Source: Azovibrio restrictus DSM 23866 (GTDB taxonomy: Bacteria > Pseudomonadota > Gammaproteobacteria > Burkholderiales > Rhodocyclaceae). Taken from it: a stretch of 64,000 nucleotides of DNA. The position numbers and the translations under genes were made by a program. This document shows, in pieces, positions 62,840 to 64,000 of the stretch; the stretch's first letter is position 1, and each line of letters starts with the position of its first letter. Where the stretch lies: assembly GCF_000429665.1 (NCBI RefSeq), contig NZ_AUCH01000007.1:1-64000 (forward strand). The letters run 5' to 3'. The notes beneath the pieces are model-generated. The model saw only the letters and a list, made by a program, of their open reading frames with translations, did no database searches and had not been told where the DNA came from.

Positions 62840-63286
62840 TTATTCGCCTGCCACGGTCACCGTCACGGTAGCCAGCACATCGGTGTGCAGGGCGATTTCC
62901 AGGGGGAACTCACCGGTCGTCTTCAGGGGGCCTTCAGGCATGCGCACATCGGCCTTATCCACTGCAAAACCAGCAGCCTTCAGGGCATCAGCCACATCGT
63001 GGTTGGTCACGGAACCAAACAGGCGGCCGTCCATGGCGGACTTGCGGGTAACGGTCACGGCAACGCCGTTCAGCTTGTCAGCCACAGCCTGGGCGGCAGC
63101 CAGCTTCTCGGCCTGGATCTTTTCCAGTTCGGCGCGACGGGCTTCAAACTCAGCCAGGGCGGCGGGCGTGGCACGCTTGGCCTTCTTCTGGGGAATCAGG
63201 AAGTTACGGGCATAGCCGTCCTTGACCTTGACCACGTCACCCAGGTTGCCGAGGTTGACGACTTTTTCGAGCAGAATGATTTGCAT
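62840..63286 (-). CDS. rplI: 50S ribosomal protein L9
   Basis: A 148-residue protein with the L9 opening MQIILLEKVVNLGNLGDVVKVKDGYARNFLIP, a central helical connector (LAEFEARRAELEKIQAEKL) and the C-terminal RNA-binding domain. Last gene of the small ribosomal operon, 15 bp after rpsR. Confidence 0.98.
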   Translation of the reverse strand: MQIILLEKVVNLGNLGDVVKVKDGYARNFLIPQKKAKRATPAALAEFEARRAELEKIQAEKLAAAQAVADKLNGVAVTVTRKSAMDGRLFGSVTNHDVADALKAAGFAVDKADVRMPEGPLKTTGEFPLEIALHTDVLATVTVTVAGE

Positions 63287-63301
63287 GATTCGCGCTTCCT
63301 C

Positions 63302-63577
63302 TTACTGGTGGTTGTCGGTGTAGGGCAACAGGGCCAGGAAACGGGCACGCTTGATGGCGGTGGACAGCTGACGCTGATAACCAGCCTTGGTACCGGTCAG
63401 ACGGGCCGGCATGATCTTGGCGTTTTCCTGGATGTATTCCTTCAGGACTTCCACATCCTTGTAATCAATCTGTTCCACCTTCTCGGCGGTGAAGCGGCAG
63501 AACTTGCGGCGCTTGAACAGACCGCCGCCACGACGCTTTTTCTTGTCGTCATCCTTCTTCTTGAAGAACCTAGCCAT
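63302..63577 (-). CDS. rpsR: 30S ribosomal protein S18
   Basis: A 91-residue S18 with RKFCRFTAEKVEQIDYKDVEVLKEY and a TGTKAGYQRQLSTAIKRARFLALLPYT C-terminus. The N-terminal ~20 residues are an unusually Lys/Asp/Gly-rich extension (KKKDDDKKKRRGGG). Its start overlaps priB by 8 bp. Confidence 0.98.
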   Translation of the reverse strand: MARFFKKKDDDKKKRRGGGLFKRRKFCRFTAEKVEQIDYKDVEVLKEYIQENAKIMPARLTGTKAGYQRQLSTAIKRARFLALLPYTDNHQ

Positions 63578-63878
63578 TTTGATTTCCTTCCAAAAATTCG
63601 ATTTCTTGCACGTGCAATACGAGCGTCCTGCTGTTACGGCTTCTTGCCGCCAGGAATCCGGTCACCTCGAGCATGACACCCAGGGGAGCTGCATCCAGCC
63701 AGGTGGACACGGGCCCCATGCCCAGCAAAGGTATTTCGCATATCACCTGTCGCGACAACCCAGCTTCTTCCTGCTCCGATTCGTGCCCTAGACGGGCTTC
63801 CGAGATCGGCACCCCGGCAGGGGTGTAGCGCAAGGGCTTTTTTTCGCTGAGCCGTCCTGCAATCCGGACCTGATTCAG
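63570..63878 (-). CDS. priB: primosomal replication protein N (PriB)
   Basis: A ~102-residue OB-fold single-strand-DNA-binding protein used in PriA-dependent replication restart. The body, GRLSEKKPLRYTPAGVP, then SRQVICEIPLLGMG and LVLHVQEIEFLEG, is typical of rpsF-linked PriB. In the conserved start position the codon is CTG (63878-63876) followed by Asn-Gln-Val; no ATG, GTG or TTG is available between the rpsF stop and that point. The first standard alternative, a TTG at 63833, would delete the first beta-strand. Translational coupling to rpsF is likely. Confidence 0.85.
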   Translation of the reverse strand: MNQVRIAGRLSEKKPLRYTPAGVPISEARLGHESEQEEAGLSRQVICEIPLLGMGPVSTWLDAAPLGVMLEVTGFLAARSRNSRTLVLHVQEIEFLEGNQNG

Positions 63879-63896
63879 AGGAACGCCCGAAACTTA

Positions 63897-64000
63897 TCAG
63901 GCAGCAGCGGGAGCTTCGGCCGCTGCAGCTTCACCGCTCAGCAGGGACTTGGACTTCTCTTCCTTCATCATGGGGGAAGGAGTCGTCACTGCATGCTTCA
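63897..64000 (-). CDS. rpsF: 30S ribosomal protein S6 (3' end, partial)
   Basis: The last ~33 residues of S6, recognisable from KHAVTTPSPMMKEEKSKSLL and an Ala/Glu-rich tail ending PAAA. Two consecutive stops, TGA and TAA, end it 18 bp before the priB start codon. The rest lies outside the window. Operon order rpsF-priB-rpsR-rplI. Confidence 0.93.
   Translation of the reverse strand, partial: KHAVTTPSPMMKEEKSKSLLSGEAAAAEAPAAA

Overview
The window is high-GC proteobacterial chromosome, most like a betaproteobacterium of the Rhodocyclaceae (Azospira/Dechlorosoma type). The pointers are the rpsF-priB-rpsR-rplI order, a coaBC-dut pair, rlmB-rnr, a soxCDYZAXB operon with flavocytochrome c sulfide dehydrogenase, aceK, c-type cytochromes and c-di-GMP proteins. 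The organism is inferred from gene content only.

Layout. 1-3.4 kb is an accessory patch, visibly more AT-rich on its left side. It holds a two-gene unit (a TIR-domain protein plus a small DUF7660-like protein), a dinD gene, and two ~160-bp direct repeats that carry the leader and 5' end of a DUF4242 gene; only the right copy continues into an intact gene. 3.4-12.8 kb holds a membrane di-heme peroxidase with a Crp/Fnr regulator, ilvBN with rlmA behind a well-formed Val/Ile attenuator, a PHB depolymerase, and DUF2914 and DUF3334 proteins. 13-19.5 kb is an AcrAB-OprM-type RND efflux operon with its own TetR repressor and a strongly AcrR-like operator. 19.5-27.3 kb holds a histone-deacetylase-family protein, a giant AsmA-like DUF748 protein, rlmB, rnr and two identical tandem tRNA-Leu(CAG) genes. 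27.3-29.2 kb, just past the tRNAs, is a lower-GC islet: an unknown protein, a macro-domain protein and a phytanoyl-CoA-dioxygenase-like protein.

29.4-47.9 kb is metabolic and signalling: a CaiB-type CoA transferase with murI, a PfpI protein, both a dimeric (icd) and a monomeric (idh) isocitrate dehydrogenase, an HD-GYP regulator with a very large hybrid kinase, the isocitrate dehydrogenase kinase/phosphatase aceK, a YeeE-type sulfur transporter and a bestrophin. 48.1-59.1 kb is the sulfur-oxidation region: a rhodanese and soxB-X-A-Z-Y-D-C on the minus strand, then usp, fccA and fccB on the plus strand and a c4-type cytochrome. Together these encode complete periplasmic thiosulfate oxidation plus sulfide oxidation to cytochrome c. 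59.1-64 kb is housekeeping: dut, coaBC, radC, a PilZ protein, rpmB-rpmG, and rplI-rpsR-priB-rpsF running off the end.

Most worth a second look: the TIR/DUF7660 pair; the repeat-flanked dinD with its multi-hairpin leader; the ilvBN attenuator; the co-located AceK and two isocitrate dehydrogenases; the sox promoter palindrome; two copies of a dispersed palindromic repeat; and priB with an apparent CTG start.
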